A model generated the notes under the pieces. The model had not been told where the DNA came from and did no database searches. It saw only the letters and a list, made by a program, of their open reading frames with translations. A program made the position numbers and the translations under genes. Below are positions 10,289 to 22,801 of a stretch of DNA of 64,000 nucleotides, one piece after another; position 1 is the stretch's first letter; the number at the start of each line of letters is the position of its first letter. This DNA is from Gentiana macrophylla (lineage: Eukaryota; Streptophyta; Magnoliopsida; Gentianales; Gentianaceae), in contig CM047806.1 of NCBI GenBank assembly GCA_026214975.1, positions 103,487,345-103,551,344 of the forward strand, in the 5' to 3' direction.

Positions 10289-12101
10289 TGTTGGAAATAA
10301 AGTTTATGTTTTGATGATGATTCATCTTATTATTTAATTAATTGTTTACACCCCATTGATGAAGTACTGAAGCTAGCTGTTATAGTGAAAAGCTAAAAGA
10401 TGTCTAGAACTGAATGTATCGGATTTATTAGAGTCTGATAATTGTATAGGTTATATCAGACAAGCACTATAATAGTTAGTGTCGTAAAACTGAAAACTGG
10501 AAATCATCTAGAAAACTGGATATGCACTCAAAACTGAAGATGTCACTCAGATCTGAAGTCTACTCAGAACTGAAGAAGGTAAGTTCGCTGAAGGACACAA
10601 ACTCGGTTGACTTATCTAGAAGATTGAAGAACTAAGGGAACAAACTCAGTGGATGAAGAGCTGAGGGACACAGACTCAGTTATTAAAGAATGAAGAACTG
10701 AGGGTTCAAACTCAGTTATGGAGATTATAAGTCGAGACTATAGAGTTAGAATTCAGTAAGTTTGTGATGGCCTGAACTGAATTTATGGATCTTATAAAAG
10801 AAGACCTAAGAATAATAAGGACAATGAGATCTTAGATGAATTTTTTTTATAGATATGGTGTACTCTGATTAAGTCATATAAAATTAGATGAATAGAGTAC
10901 TAAGTTATGAAGAAGAGTAAAAACTTAGTTAATGCTCTAAGTCAGTTGACAAACTGATAACTAACACACACAGTATAAAACTGATAAGGATACTCAGTTA
11001 TAGTCAGTCATCCAAGGAACTGAACTAATTATGAACGTTACAAGATAAGGAATATTACTGGATAAAGCACTGACATGTCAGAACGGTCACTGACATCTGA
11101 CATCTGAAAATATAGACGTTGATAGAATTCAAATTCAAGCAAGATGAACGTTGGACCTCACACTATAAATAGAGGACTTGGCATCAAGGATCAAACACCG
11201 GAAATACACAAATTGACAAGAATACAAGCAGTATTGTGCCCAAGTTTTGTTCATCCAAATTACTATCACTCTTTGAGCTCAACAAGATCACATCTAGAAT
11301 TCTTCAAGTGTTCAAGCTACAAAGACTCAATCCAGAATCAGAGACTGAGAAGAACCACAAGCAAGAATCATTTTATTGATTCTCAGCCCAACTTTGATTT
11401 TTATCAAAAGGTTGAGACTGTGAAGCAATCCGGTTTAGGATTTGCCAAGGATAGTGGTTGTTTTTGCAGTCGGGTAGATTGTGTTTGTGGTGAAGCTGGA
11501 GAAGAGGCAATACAACCCTCTAAGGACCAGTGTTTGAAGCAGTTGCAGAGCAGCAATCTCACATGTTCTACAGTTGTTTTGATAGTGAAGCTAGGATTAG
11601 TCAAGGACTATCAATTAGGACTTTTTGTAACCGGCTACCTAAAAGAGTTCTAGTGGAAATTTTCCTCCTAGATCACAAGGGAAGAGTGTACTGACAGGAT
11701 TACACCACCTAAAACCACTATAAATCTTGCTTACTTTACTTTACGCATTTATTTTCTGTTATTTAGTTTATCAGCATTTATGATTGATTAAAGCATACTG
11801 AAACTGATTGTTACATATATTCACTCATAGTTCACAAACTGACATTCAGCAGAATTCAGTTCAGCATACTCATCTTTTTCTTAGAAACAACAAGATCCAC
11901 TTAAAGGCTAAAACTTAATCCGCTTCCGGCTGACTCAGTTTTGCATAAGTCAGTTTAACTTATACTTAGCTCAGTCAGCTTAACTCCACACAAGTTTATA
12001 ACTGAATCTAAGTTGTGTTAAAATCTAATTTTTTTTGGTGACAAGTTTATTCACCCCCCCCCCCCCTCTAAACTTGTCTCAACCTTTCCAAGGGACCAAC
12101 A
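10289..12101 (+). mobile_element. Solo LTR, family D (plus strand) inside Copia-1 RT
   Basis: An 1813-bp LTR with TGTTGG at the left and CCAACA at the right, inserted opposite to Copia-1. Flanking 5-mers TGGTG (10284-10288) and GGGTG (12102-12106) match at four of five bases. It is the same family as the Copia-2 LTRs but inverted. A TATAAATA box is at 11164-11171. It contains direct repeats of an AACTGAG/CTCAGTT-type unit around 10600-10740 and a C homopolymer near 12053-12066. A 169-codon open frame inside it is not a gene. Confidence 0.85.
11164..11171 (+). promoter_or_regulatory. TATA box of LTR family D
   Basis: TATAAATA in the same relative place as in the two Copia-2 LTRs (minus strand, 18409-18416 and 28637-28644). 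Confidence 0.6.
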
Positions 12102-12106
12102 GGGTG

Positions 12107-13785
12107 CCTGTTTGAGTCCATATAGTGCCTTCTTGAGTTTGTACACTTTGTCTTTTTTTCTTTTGAGTTGGAAACCAGGGGGTTGCTCCACGTATACTTC
12201 CTCCTCCAGAAGTCCATTGTTAATGCACTCTTGACATCCATCTGATATACTTTAAAGTCCTTGTGGGCTGAAAAAGCTAGAAAGAGTCTGATTGCTTCCA
12301 ATCTTGCTACTGGTGCAAAGGTTTCATCATAATCTATGCCTTCTGCTTGAGAATAACCTTTTGCAACTAGTCTTGCCTTGTTTCTGACAACAGTTCCTTG
12401 TTCATCCATCTTGTTTCTGAATACCCATTTTGTTCCAATGATGTTGGCCATGTCTGGTCTATCAACAAGTTCCCTGACCTTATTTCTCTCAAATTCATTG
12501 AGTTCTCCGTGCATGGTTGTGATCCAATCAGCATCTTGGATTGCATCATCTATTGTCTTGTGTTCCAACAGTGATAGAAAACAAGTTAGCATGCTCTCCA
12601 GTTGTCTTATAGTTCTGACACCTATATGAACATCTCCAATGACTTGTTCTTCTGGATTATCTCTGAGCCAATTCAATTCAGGTTGAAGTTTTGCTTGATC
12701 TTGTTCTTCTACTGTTCCTACTTGTGCATCAACTTCTTGAGCTTGTGTTGGTGGCTCTGTTGTAGAAACTGGTACTTCATCTTGATTATCAAAAGTGTGA
12801 TTTAGAATGGTAGCTGGTACTGTTGTATTCATATAGACTTGTCCTTGTGCAGACTCTTCTTCAAGAGTGTGTAAATCTTCACTACTGGAATTTGGTTCAT
12901 CAAACACTGTATGAATTGATTCTTCAATCCCCAAAGTTCTTTTGTTGACCACTTTGAAGGCTTTTGTGGTGTCTGAATATCCTATGAATATTGCTTCATC
13001 AGCTTTTTCATCAAAAGTATGTAGCTGATTCCTATTCAAAACAAAACATTTAGATCCAAACATATGTAAATGAGATATGTTAGGTTTTCTCCCATTCCAT
13101 ATTTCATATGGTGTTTTTCCATGATGTTTGTTGATGTTAGATCTATTTTGAGTATACCATGTTGTATTTGCTTCTTCCGCCCAAAATCTCTTTGGTAAGC
13201 TTGCTTATGCTATCATGGTTCTAACTGCTTCATTGAGTGTCTTGTTTCTTCTTTCTGCTACTCCATTTTGTTGTAGAGTTCCTGCTGCTGATAATTGATG
13301 TAGCAAACCATTTTCTTCACAGTAGGTTCTGATAACTTCATTTAGGAATTATGTTCCTCTATCTGATCTTATCTTGATGATCTTCAACTCCTTTACATTC
13401 TGAATTCTTCTCAGCAAATCTGGTAGTTTCTTGAGTTTTATCTCTTTTTGTTCATGAATATGGTCCATGTAAACTTGGAAAAGTCATCAACCACTACTAG
13501 AGTGTATTTCTTTCCACTTTCACTCACTGGTGTAACTGGTCTATATGTAAAAGATGTAGAATCCTGGTTGTTGAATGTTGTGGCTTTGACTTGAAAGAAC
13601 TCTTGATTTGTTTTCCTTTCTGATATGCATCACAAAGACTTTCCTTTTTGAAGGTAATGTCAGGTAGGCCTTCTACTAGATTGTTCTTTGATAACTTGTT
13701 GATGGTCTTGAAGTTAAGATGATTCAGTCTTCTGTGTCAAATCCAGTTGGGTGACAAGCAAACATGTTTCTGCTTTTGCTGTCTT
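12107..13785 (-). pseudogene. Integrase and N-terminal RT of Copia-1
   Basis: Minus-strand pol. From 13785 to 13064 the integrase core is recognisable (KKYTLVVVDDFSKFTW around 13470-13540, holding the first catalytic-region Asp cluster) but broken by frameshifts and stops. From 13063 the frame is open: the integrase C-terminal [13 protein letters not shown] segment, an acidic/Gln linker, then the RT N-terminus with [38 protein letters not shown] and [11 protein letters not shown] frameshift just after KSA scrambles the last 30 codons before the solo LTR. Confidence 0.8.
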
Positions 13786-14140
13786 TCAATCCACCACATA
13801 CATATTGCCTTCTCTTCTTCCTGCAGGTATAACTGTGCTAGTTTGATTGTGAATCACTTTACATCCTTTTTTGCTAAAATGCACATTGTAGCCTTTGTCA
13901 CAGAATTGACTAATGCTTAAAAGATTGAAATTCAATCCCTTGACATAAGCCACATTTTGAATCTTCAGACTGTTCTTTAACATGATGCCTTCCCCCTTAA
14001 TCTTGCTGAGGTTTTCTTTGCCTCCAAAGATGACTTTGGGTCCATCAAAAGCCTTAAAGTCGGTCAGCCATCCTTTATTTCTTGTCATATGTCTGGAACA
14101 TCCACTGCCTATGGACCAGACATCCTACAAAAAAAATCAA
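13786..14140 (-). pseudogene. Protease of Copia-1
   Basis: The aspartic protease region, which cleaves the polyprotein. The expected DSGCSRHMT motif reads GSGCSRHMT at about 14115-14090, so the catalytic Asp is replaced by Gly. It is followed by ACD-type conserved blocks: FGGKENLSKIKGEG, VAYVKGLNFNLLSISQFCDKGY and GRREGNMYVVD. The frame ends at 13786 and runs into the decayed pre-integrase region. Confidence 0.75.
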
Positions 14141-15915
14141 GCAAATTTAGGTACCCAACACTATTTGGGTCCATACCTGTTAGCAGTCATGCCTCTTACT
14201 CCAAGAGTAAATCCAGAGGATCTTCTCCTTGGATGGTTGAAGTCATCGACCTCATATTTATAAGGCATGGCAGAATATCTATTGACAGAATTATTCAGAT
14301 ACATTTCTCTACCTTTAGGTGCATTTGCATCCTTTTTCACTCTCCAATATGCAGGAGCAAACCTATTTTCATACTGCCTCTTGTATCAAGGAATATGCCT
14401 GGGTTGGCTTTTCCTAAACACATATTGCATGGCATGAAATGGTTTCTTCTTGTATTTTAGGGGTGTAACATTCCAATCATCTTCTGAAGGGCAAAGTCTT
14501 CCATTACCTTTCAGTAAGCCTTTGCCTTTAATGGGCTGGTAAGATGATTTACTATGTTGCCTCACTGTACTGGTTTTTGACTTTGCTGGTGTAGGATGAA
14601 TAGTTGAAACTATGTTCTATCCTTCCTGAATTTAGGTCCAGTGTTGGTCCTAGGTTCAGATTTGAGTATTCATTATTTCCTTTCTCATCTTGACTATTGT
14701 ACCCAAGACCAGATCAGGATCTAAACCTTGTTCGGGTTTTGTAAGCTGGTGCTTTAAGTGGTGCAGTGGTGGTATTGACTATAGTAGGGAGGTTTTCTCA
14801 GCTGGTCTGTCAGTACCAGATGAGTGATCATCTGTTACTTGTTGACCGGTTAAGTGCACATCATTACTAGTTGATTCTGCTTGTAACTTATGCAGTTCTT
14901 CTTTTAATCTTTTATTTTCTTACCTTATATTCTCACACTCTTGTTCCAGAATTTCATGATTTGTTTGAATTTCTTCAAATTTATTCATGAGATTTTGAAT
15001 TAGGTTTGCAGAATCTAATGGAGAAATAGAAAATTGTGCAGTGTCAGATGTGGATGCATTTGAAGAATATGAACTAGATAGTACCTTTGTTTCATCAATT
15101 TCCTTAGCCATTAGACATAGACATGCTTTGTCATTGTCTGAGTTGGTGCCTTCACCGTCATCTGACTAATTATTAGATGATTCTTCATCACTGTCGCTAC
15201 TGGTTTCAGCTTTCAGTGCTTTCTTGCTTTTCCTTTTATCTGATGACTTGTATTTTTTATTTTCTTCATCTGTGTCTTTCTCTTCGGGACAATCAGCCTT
15301 GAAGTGTCATTTCTTGTTGAAATTGAAACATCTGTATTAATCAACTTTTTTCTTCATGTCTTTGCTTGAATTTGACTTCTTGTTTGATGCAGAACTTCAT
15401 TTGAATTGTTTCTTCCTGAAACCGTGTTTAATGAGTAAAGCAATTTGCTCTTTTAGATCTTGTGTCTCTTTGCGGCTTGTGTCAGCTGCTTTGCTTTGCT
15501 GGGGTGCAACCACCGCACTGGCCTTATATGCCTCAGCTGATACACCGTATTCACTGTTTAACTCAAATTCATGAGCTTTTAACTGAGACATCAATGTCAA
15601 GGTGTCGGTTTTAGTAAGATCTATTATGCCTTTGAGTACTGATGTGATGATCTTCAATTTTTCAGGTAGACTTCTCAAAATTTTCAAGCAGACTTCTTTC
15701 GGTGGATATTTGTAACCAAGTTGTTGTAGTTCACAGATGATGCTTGAAAACCTGTTATCCATTTGATCGATGGATTCACCATTCTTCATTTTGAAATTTC
15801 TGTTTAGCAACAGATAATTTGTTTTCTTTAACTGCCTCTGGTCCTTCATTGATTAGGGCCAATTTATCCTACATCTCCATTACTGTTTTACAGTCTTTGA
15901 TCCTCATGAACATAT
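14141..15915 (-). pseudogene. gag (middle and C-terminus) of Copia-1, with zinc-knuckle remnant
   Basis: The UBN2-type gag domain lies at 15849-15397 (INRFSS-like block, CLKILRSLPEKLK, LMSQLKAHEFELN). Upstream codons to 15915 keep the FMRIKDCKTVMEM stretch with a stop in place of Trp. A zinc knuckle at about 15340-15290 reads CFNFNKK-stop-HFKADC, so one Cys is lost and Gly is replaced by a stop. Next is a Ser-rich stretch and a short coiled coil (15111-14920), then a degenerate basic linker to the protease. Gag forms the virus-like particle; this copy is non-functional. Confidence 0.8.
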
Positions 15916-17502
15916 TGATGTATGTCAAGCAGATAATATATTTTGATCCATTTTAAATCCCATTTCTTAAGTTTTTAGCAACGTTTTATATTAAATATAA
16001 TAAAAATCGTAATAATACAGTTTATTTCCGAAAATAGTAGATATCATAATTTTCCACTATTTTGAATTATTTTGAGGCTTGTCGGCCTAATTTTATTATC
16101 AGATTTACCGTGGTTTTTCTGGTTTCGTTTTGTACAGATACCACGTAGTGAAGTCTTGAAGTCATGACGTAAAGCTCGACGGATGCATGATTATCAAAAC
16201 AAATCTTATACGAATCTGATTTTGACAAGACCCGGTGCAAACCGGGTAGATACCGGTCTACGCCGGAAAGATATCCAAAATCTATCAAAGATTGGCAAAT
16301 ATTGGCGCATTTAATGGCTTTGACACCTAACTGATTGCCAAGATTCCGACGCAGACCGGGGAAATACCGGCGTACGCCAAGAATGGACAAATTCAATTAT
16401 TTCCCATTTACTAGTCACATACATTTCTATATATAATTTTTGCAAGTTACAAGAGAAGGGAGACTTAGCCAATTTTCTTCTCCTTTCTATCTTGCAGGCA
16501 ACACAAATAGGCTCTTAAAGCCAAACATATTTATTTCTATAATAGCTAATTTCATCACAACTATAAACCTAGACTGTTAGTTTAATTTCTTGGTGTATTC
16601 AACGTGGAAGAAGCTCAACAAAGTTTGTAACCTACATTGAAGCTCACCGGAAATGGAAACAAGATTGCCGTTGCAACCTTATCAGTTGAAGTTGGTAACA
16701 TAATATTCTAGTTTTATTTTGTATTGATAATCTGATTATTATGAATGTTACCTTAAATATGTTAGTATTCCTAGTAATGAGTGGCTAGTCTTGTAACTAG
16801 CCAAGGCATGTAATTGAACTATTTTGATCTCTTTTGGTTAAACAGATGATGATTATGTAGCGTATGGTTTATTTTCGATTGTGTGAAATCTTTTTCTACT
16901 TATATTGATTGTTAGCTTGTGTTGGAATAATTAACCAATATTGACACACACACACTTAATTGATACCGAACGGAGACATTAGGTGTGAGAACGAGGTAGA
17001 AAAACCGGAAGGTAAAGTTGACCGTTATCAAAGTTTGATTTCTTGTCCAGGGAATGAACTAATTGTATTTGTGATTTTATCATGTCAAATCATTAGGTTT
17101 AGGGCTCTTAAACCAAGGAAGAGACATAGAACAATTTCATACACTCGTGTGAGGGGAAATTGTTAGAATGGGAGTACACCGTTTCGCACACTTGGACACC
17201 ATTAATAAGCTGAATTAATCACATCCTTGAAACTAAAAGAGACTGTAGTTCATGAAATTGTCTTGGTTAGTACCTTTATTAATTGTTAATTTTATTAGTA
17301 ACTAAGTAACGTAAGATACTACTTTTCTGTCAAAAGACTCAAAACTGCGAATTAGATCAAAATAATAATAGCTAATTGGTGTTTAACCACACTTTGGATT
17401 GTAATGAATTCCATGATGAGACGACCTTGATTCATTAGACTAGACTACAATTTGACCCGGTACACTGATGGTTAGATTGGAACTGTATGAAAACAAACAT
17501 CA
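15916..17502 (+). mobile_element. Solo LTR, family E, inside Copia-1 gag
   Basis: A 1587-bp segment with perfect 6-bp terminal inverted repeats TGATGT/ACATCA and perfect 5-bp direct repeats CATAT (15911-15915 and 17503-17507). Removing it rejoins the gag frame of Copia-1 in line with the gag of Copia-2, which proves the insertion. TATATATAA at 16428-16436 suggests plus orientation, but this is not certain. It is the only copy of this family in the window. No internal domain remains. Confidence 0.85.
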
Positions 17503-17507
17503 CATAT

Positions 17508-17535
17508 TGTTGTCTAGGGTCTTCAAGATCATATA
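17508..17535 (-). pseudogene. gag bridge fragment of Copia-1
   Basis: 28 bases between the family-E LTR duplication and the Copia-2 LTR. On the minus strand they align base by base with the RTLDNNM-coding stretch of Copia-2 gag, so they belong to the interrupted Copia-1 gag. Confidence 0.65.
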
Positions 17536-19292
17536 TGTTGGTACCTTGGAAAGGCTGACACAAGTTTAGAGGGGGGGGTGAATAAACTTGTCACCAAAAA
17601 CTAAATTTAAAACAGATTAAGGTTCAGATAAAACTTGTGTGGAGTTGAGCTGACAAAGCTGAGATTAAGTCAAACTGACTTAAGCTGAAACTGAGTCAAC
17701 CGGCAGCGGATATGATTTTAGCCTTTTTATTGATCTTGTTATTCTGTTGAAAACTGAGTGTTGTGAACTGAATTCTGGTGAATATCAGTTGTGACTATGA
17801 AATGTATAACAATCAAGTATCACAATGCTGTAAGTAAATGCGTAAAGTAAATAAGGCGGATGTTATAGAGGTTCCAGGTGGTGTAATCCTGTACGTCCTC
17901 TCTTCCCTTGTGGTGCGGAGGAAAATTCCACTAGAACTTCTTGAGGTGAACTGTTACAAAAAGTCCTAAACAATAGTCCTTGGCTAATCCCTAGCTTCAA
18001 TATCTAAACAATTGTAGAACAGGTAGAATTGTTGCTCTTCAAATGCTTGAACCACTGGTCCTTAGAGGGTAGGATTGCCTCTTCACCAGCTTCCACCACA
18101 AACACAGTCTACCCGACTGCTTGTCACAACTGTCCTTGGCGAAACCTTCCCGGTTTGCTTCACAGTCTAAAACCTTTGAATTAAAATCAAAGTTGGGCTG
18201 AGAATCAATAAATTGATTCTTGTTTGTGGTTCTTCAGAGTGTTGAATTCTTGATAAATTCTTTGTAACTTTGAACACTTGAAGAAATACTAGATATGATC
18301 TTGTTATAGTTCAGAGATGATAGCAATTCAAATAAAGTGCACAAATAGCTTGTTGATTCTTGTATATGCTCTTGTTCTCTGTATTTTTGTTGTTTGTGCA
18401 AAGACTTCTATTTATAGTGTGAAGTCCAACGTTCGTCTGACTTCGATTTGAATTGTATCAACGTATATCTTGCAACGGCTATATTTTCTGACCGTTCCTG
18501 TTGTGTCAGTGACTCATCCAATGAAATTGCTTTCTTTACAACGTTCGATTGTACTTTCAGTTTGTTGGATGGCTGACTTATAAACCGAGTTTCTTATCGA
18601 TTTCATCATGAGTTTTTCATTTGTCAGTTTCCTAACTGACTTGGAGCATTAACTGAGATTTTATTCTTCTTCAAAAATCAGTACTCCAGTTTTCATCTGA
18701 TTATAATTGACTTAATCAGAGTACACCATGATACATTTATCATCTAAGAATTCATTGTCCTTATGATTCTTAGGTCTTCATACAAGATCCATAAAGTCAG
18801 TTCAGGTCACCACAATCTTGCCTGAAGTCCAACTTTCTGATCTCGACTTGTAATCTTCATAATCGAGTTTGAGCCTCGATTCTTCATTCTTCAATAACTG
18901 AGTTTGAACCCTCAGATCTTCATTCTTCAATAACTGAGTTTGAACCCTCAGTTCTTCATTCTTCTAGATAAGCCAACTGAGTCTATAACTCTCAGCGAAC
19001 TTACCTTCTTCAGTTCCAAGTAAGTGTATTCTGAGTCAGTTTGCTTGTCTTGATGATTTCTAGTTTTCTAATTGATTTCTAGTTTTCAGTTTTACGACAC
19101 ACTATCAATTACAGTGCTTGTCTGATGTAACTTATACAAATATCACACTCTAATAAAACTTATACATTCAGTTCTAGGCATCTTTTAGATTTCCACTATA
19201 ACAGCTGGCTTCAGCACTTCATCAATGGGGTTAAGATAATATTATAACAAATAAGATGAATTATCATCAAAACATAAATTTTATTTCCAACA
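17536..19292 (-). repeat. 3' LTR of Copia-2 (family D)
   Basis: A 1757-bp LTR with TGTTGG and CCAACA ends, and a TATAAATA box on the minus strand at 18409-18416. It holds about three copies of a 36-bp minisatellite (TAACTGAGTTTGAACCCTCA core) at 18850-18970; the 5' LTR has one more copy. It also has a run of eight G near 17571. Confidence 0.9.
18850..18970 (-). repeat. 36-bp minisatellite in 3' LTR of Copia-2
   Basis: Tandem units built on ttcttcattcttcaataact plus gagtttgaaccctcag, about three copies. The corresponding array in the 5' LTR (29088-29230) has about four. Confidence 0.75.
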
Positions 19293-19293
19293 A

Positions 19294-19306
19294 TTTCCCC
19301 CTTTTT
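19294..19306 (-). other. Polypurine tract of Copia-2
   Basis: On the minus strand aaaaagggggaaa lies one base from the 3' LTR, where plus-strand DNA synthesis is primed. The matching tract of the related family-F element is at 31282-31294. Confidence 0.8.
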
Positions 19307-19438
19307 GATGATGCCAAAACTCTCCCTAAAAGAAAAGCTTAAAGATCAAAACAATGAGAAACAATGTAAAACTGGAAAACTGGTTTTCAATAGAATGAGC
19401 AAAAACTGGATATATGCATTTTGTTCAAATATCTATGA

Positions 19439-21831
19439 TTAAAGACTGAGCTTCTTCTTAGCTTTTTGCATGACTAAGTCATATATTTTTGCTTTGTCAT
19501 ACAAGCGAAAATCTTCTTCAAGTTTGGAGTCTTCCTTTGAAAAGGTCTTGTTGTAGTCAACTTGACTACTTTCTTTCCATCTTCTCCATTGAATTAGCTT
19601 GGGTAAGCTTGAGTCTTCCAAATAGTAATTTTCAAATTCTGTTAGATCGGTTTTCATTTGTTCAACCTTGTCTTTAATCTTCAGTTTATCTTCAATCCTT
19701 CGATTCTTCTTATGTTGTGCAATTTTTTGCTTTGAGTAAATATCAGACAAAAAATAGTTTAAGGATTCCTCAAATGTTATGTCCTTGTACTTGGCTTTAA
19801 TAGGATTGTAATCTTTGATAAACTGTGTCCACAGATCCTTTGTAAGAGTAACTCTTCTTCTGTCTCGTGTAGATTGTATTTTGCAATAAGTTGATCATCG
19901 ATTAACTCTTTCTTCAAAAATTTAGGATCCGATCTGTATCTTTGTAGTTCTTCTTCAAGTCGCTTCATTTCTCTAAGTAATTTCAGCTTTTCTTCTTGAC
20001 TTCCCCTTTTTGGCATCATATAAGCGATCTACCAGGGCATGGGTTGCTTTTGATCTTACGAAATTTGTCGTTGAGAAGCAAGTACTTCCTTAAGTTGAGT
20101 TTCTAACCTGTAGATATGCTGATTAATATGCCAATGAGCTTGAGCATGAGTTTCTCTATCTACTGCGGTTGAATCTTCAAGTTGTTGTTTGAGTAATACA
20201 ATCTCTGAAGCAGATTTGTGAATCATTTCTAGTCTTGCATGAACCGAAACATCAGTTCTAGTTCTATAATCAAGATATCCAGAGATGTTTGATAAAAGGC
20301 CATTCTGTGTATCTCTTTGACTGAGTACTATTTTCAAGTTTTCATGAACCTTGGCCAATTCCTCCTTAGATAGAAAATCAGAGGGATCATATGTAGCTTC
20401 TATTTGATCCTTATCCTGAGTATCAATAACCATCGGTTATGCGATTTCATCACCGCTGTCGATTTGTGGTTGTCCGGTTTTCAATCGCAATGCTTCTTGC
20501 CGTGGGTGCGATTTGCGTGAGCTAGATGTTGGGATTGAGTGATTGTTTGCAAAACTATAGTATCATCAGCTTCTTTTCTTGACTTATCATGATCATCATC
20601 ATCCTTTTTCTGGGAACTGTCTTTAGATGATGTGCCAGATTCTCTTATGTTTGCTAATTCAGTAAACCTTTTGAAATAGTTGTCAAGAAATTCCTTAATA
20701 GGAAACAGAGAGTAAAGATCTCTTACTTCCAATTTTTCTAAGAATGATTTTTCTTCAGTCTGTAAACTGGCATCACGAGAATCTTATGTTTGAAGTTTCA
20801 TTTTCATCAGCTTGATGATTTTGTCAGCTTCAAAGACTGGTGATGATTGTTGAACCGACTGCTGTTGTATCTGAGAAGTAAGGTCAGCAGTAACATTCTC
20901 TTGAGTATCTTCAGTTGTCAATTGTTGTTCCCCCTCAGTAGGTGCTTTCTCACTTGAGATTTCAGGGTACAAACATCTTACAACTGATCTTCCTTCGTGG
21001 ATTTCTCGCCGCTTGGTCCTACGTGTTCGATTTCTTGAGAGACACACGATTGACTATCTTGCTTCATGTTGAGAAGTTGTTTCTGCGATTTCCTTCGATG
21101 TCACAGTCTCCCTTGCTTGCTTCCCTTCCTTAATTCTTTCTAAATAAAACTGAATGATTCCACTAAGAGTTTTCTTCAGTCGGAATTTGCCATCAGTTAC
21201 TTGTCCTTCAGCTTGAGCTTTTGTCATACTTTCTAATTCGGCTAAGTGTTGCTTCTTGAATTGATTGACTATATAACCTGCCCAATTAAATTCTATGTTG
21301 TCCTAGATTATGTTCATCAGCAAAATATTTTCTTCCGAAAGTATATTAATCCCTTTAGATTTTCCAATGACGTGTTTCTTTGAGCCATCACGAGATGTCC
21401 AAATTCGGCTTGATTTTGTCGACATGAACACCAGGTTCGATTGGTTCTGTAGACGAAGTAATCATTGCGAGAAAGGCTTCTTTCTCCAATGGTAGGGTTG
21501 CTAACTCTGTTGAAGTTGCTGTTGTATTTGCGAACCCAAATAGTGACCTCATGACTCATTCATTGAACACAATGCGATCTCCACGAACTGTAGTTATCAA
21601 GGAGTCTCTGATTAATCGCATATTTTGCCAAAACTGCAAAATACCTTACACATCTCGTTTTTCTTTGAAGCAAACTTCGAGGATGTTGTTCAATCCTGGT
21701 TGCTTTTCGATTTTATCTCGTATACAGCTGGCTAACAGAGTGTTTTGACACATAGCTTCATACATTTCAAGTGTTAGTTCATCCAGCTCTGTGATCAATC
21801 GTCTGTCTTTCGAGTCATTTGAAGTGGCCAT
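19439..21831 (-). pseudogene. Third ORF of Copia-2, downstream of pol (unknown function, coiled coil)
   Basis: A protein of about 800 codons, now in several frames: 21831-21646, then decayed sequence, 21047-20784, 20732-20481, 20433-20056, 20019-19777 and 19750-19439. The start at 21831 (MATSNDSKDRRL) matches the start of the Copia-4 homologue; both share RLI, YE..C.NTLL and PGL.N.LE patterns. The middle is Asp/Lys-rich. The C-terminal half (SGYLDYRTRTDVSVHARLE and following) is long, charged and heptad-like. It is separate from pol and in the same orientation. Sireviruses carry an env-like ORF here, but I see no signal peptide or membrane segment, so the role stays open. Confidence 0.65.
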
Positions 21832-22291
21832 ATTTGAGTGTGAACACAAAAATTTGATTTTGAAGGGTAGGTTTGAAAAGAGTTTGTTTTGCTTAATAAG
21901 AGAATAATGTGAACGGAGATTGAATAAATAGGTAGGATATTCTGGCGGTTGAATGGTACAACTTTTCAAATTCCATGATGGTTTTGATAACCGATACATG
22001 TACTGCTTTCTGACAATCGTGGGGTGTACACACGAAATTCTGACAAAAAGAACTGTGGCAATTTAATGCGATATAACCGCTGTTGATTCTATCTTATCAA
22101 CCTTTGACTAAATTTGAATAAAGTGAAAAATGATGCTGAGGTCAGTTTTATAGATAATTCAGTTCCATCAAGTTATTCAGTATTGTCAAATTCTTCAGTT
22201 TGTCAGTTTGAGGTTGTTAATGTCAATGACTAATCTGTTAAGTGAGCGCACCCAACATAACAAAGATTAATCCCCTTGACGAATCTCTGGC

Positions 22292-22801
22292 TTAACTGAC
22301 TTTGATTATTCCCAGCTCAGTTCTTAATTTTGCAAATCTCTCTTTGTCCAATGGCTTAGTAAAGATATCTGCCAACTGATCTTCAGTAGGTACATAAAGA
22401 ACTGTTATATCCTTCTTCTCTGCATGATCTCTTATGAAGTGGTGACGAACATCAATGCGCTTTGTCCTTGAATGTAAAACTGGATTATCAGTAATTGCAA
22501 TTGCACTTGTGTTATCACACATTATGGGAATTGTTCCTTCTTCTATCCCATAGTCTCTTAATTGTTGACTGATCCATAAAACTTGAGCACAACAACTTCC
22601 AGCTGCTATATATTCAGCTTCAGTTGTTGAAGTTGAGATTGAGTTTTGCTTCTTGCTAAACCATGACACAAGTCTATTTCCTAATAACTGACATGTGCCT
22701 CGATGTGCTTTTTTCATCCACTTTGCATCCAAAGATAGTCTCGAATCAATAAGAAATCGGCTTGAATTCTCCTTCTTTCGAATAACAAATACCAACTCCA
22801 T
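22292..22801 (-). pseudogene. RNase H of Copia-2
   Basis: The C-terminal pol domain. CQLLGNRLVSWFSKKQNSIS, TEAEYIAAGSCCAQVLW, MCDNTSAIAIT, RIDVRHHFIRDH and LADIFTKPL are all in one open frame that ends at 22292. The N-terminal part, where the SDYAGC catalytic segment should be, is frameshifted near 22745 at a place where CTG-type triplets appear altered. The domain would be active only if that lesion is a sequencing error. Confidence 0.85.

Noticed and set aside
11144..11653. 169-codon plus-strand open frame
   Set aside because: It lies wholly inside the family-D solo LTR, has no recognisable domain and overlaps LTR sequence that is not open in the Copia-2 LTRs.
18850..18970. CRISPR-like repeat spacing in LTR D
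   Set aside because: The units are contiguous without unique spacers and differ in copy number between LTRs; it is a minisatellite in a plant LTR.
21310..21495. Small plus-strand frames across 19489-21748 and 24520-24882
   Set aside because: They are antisense shadows of the Copia-2 third ORF and integrase.
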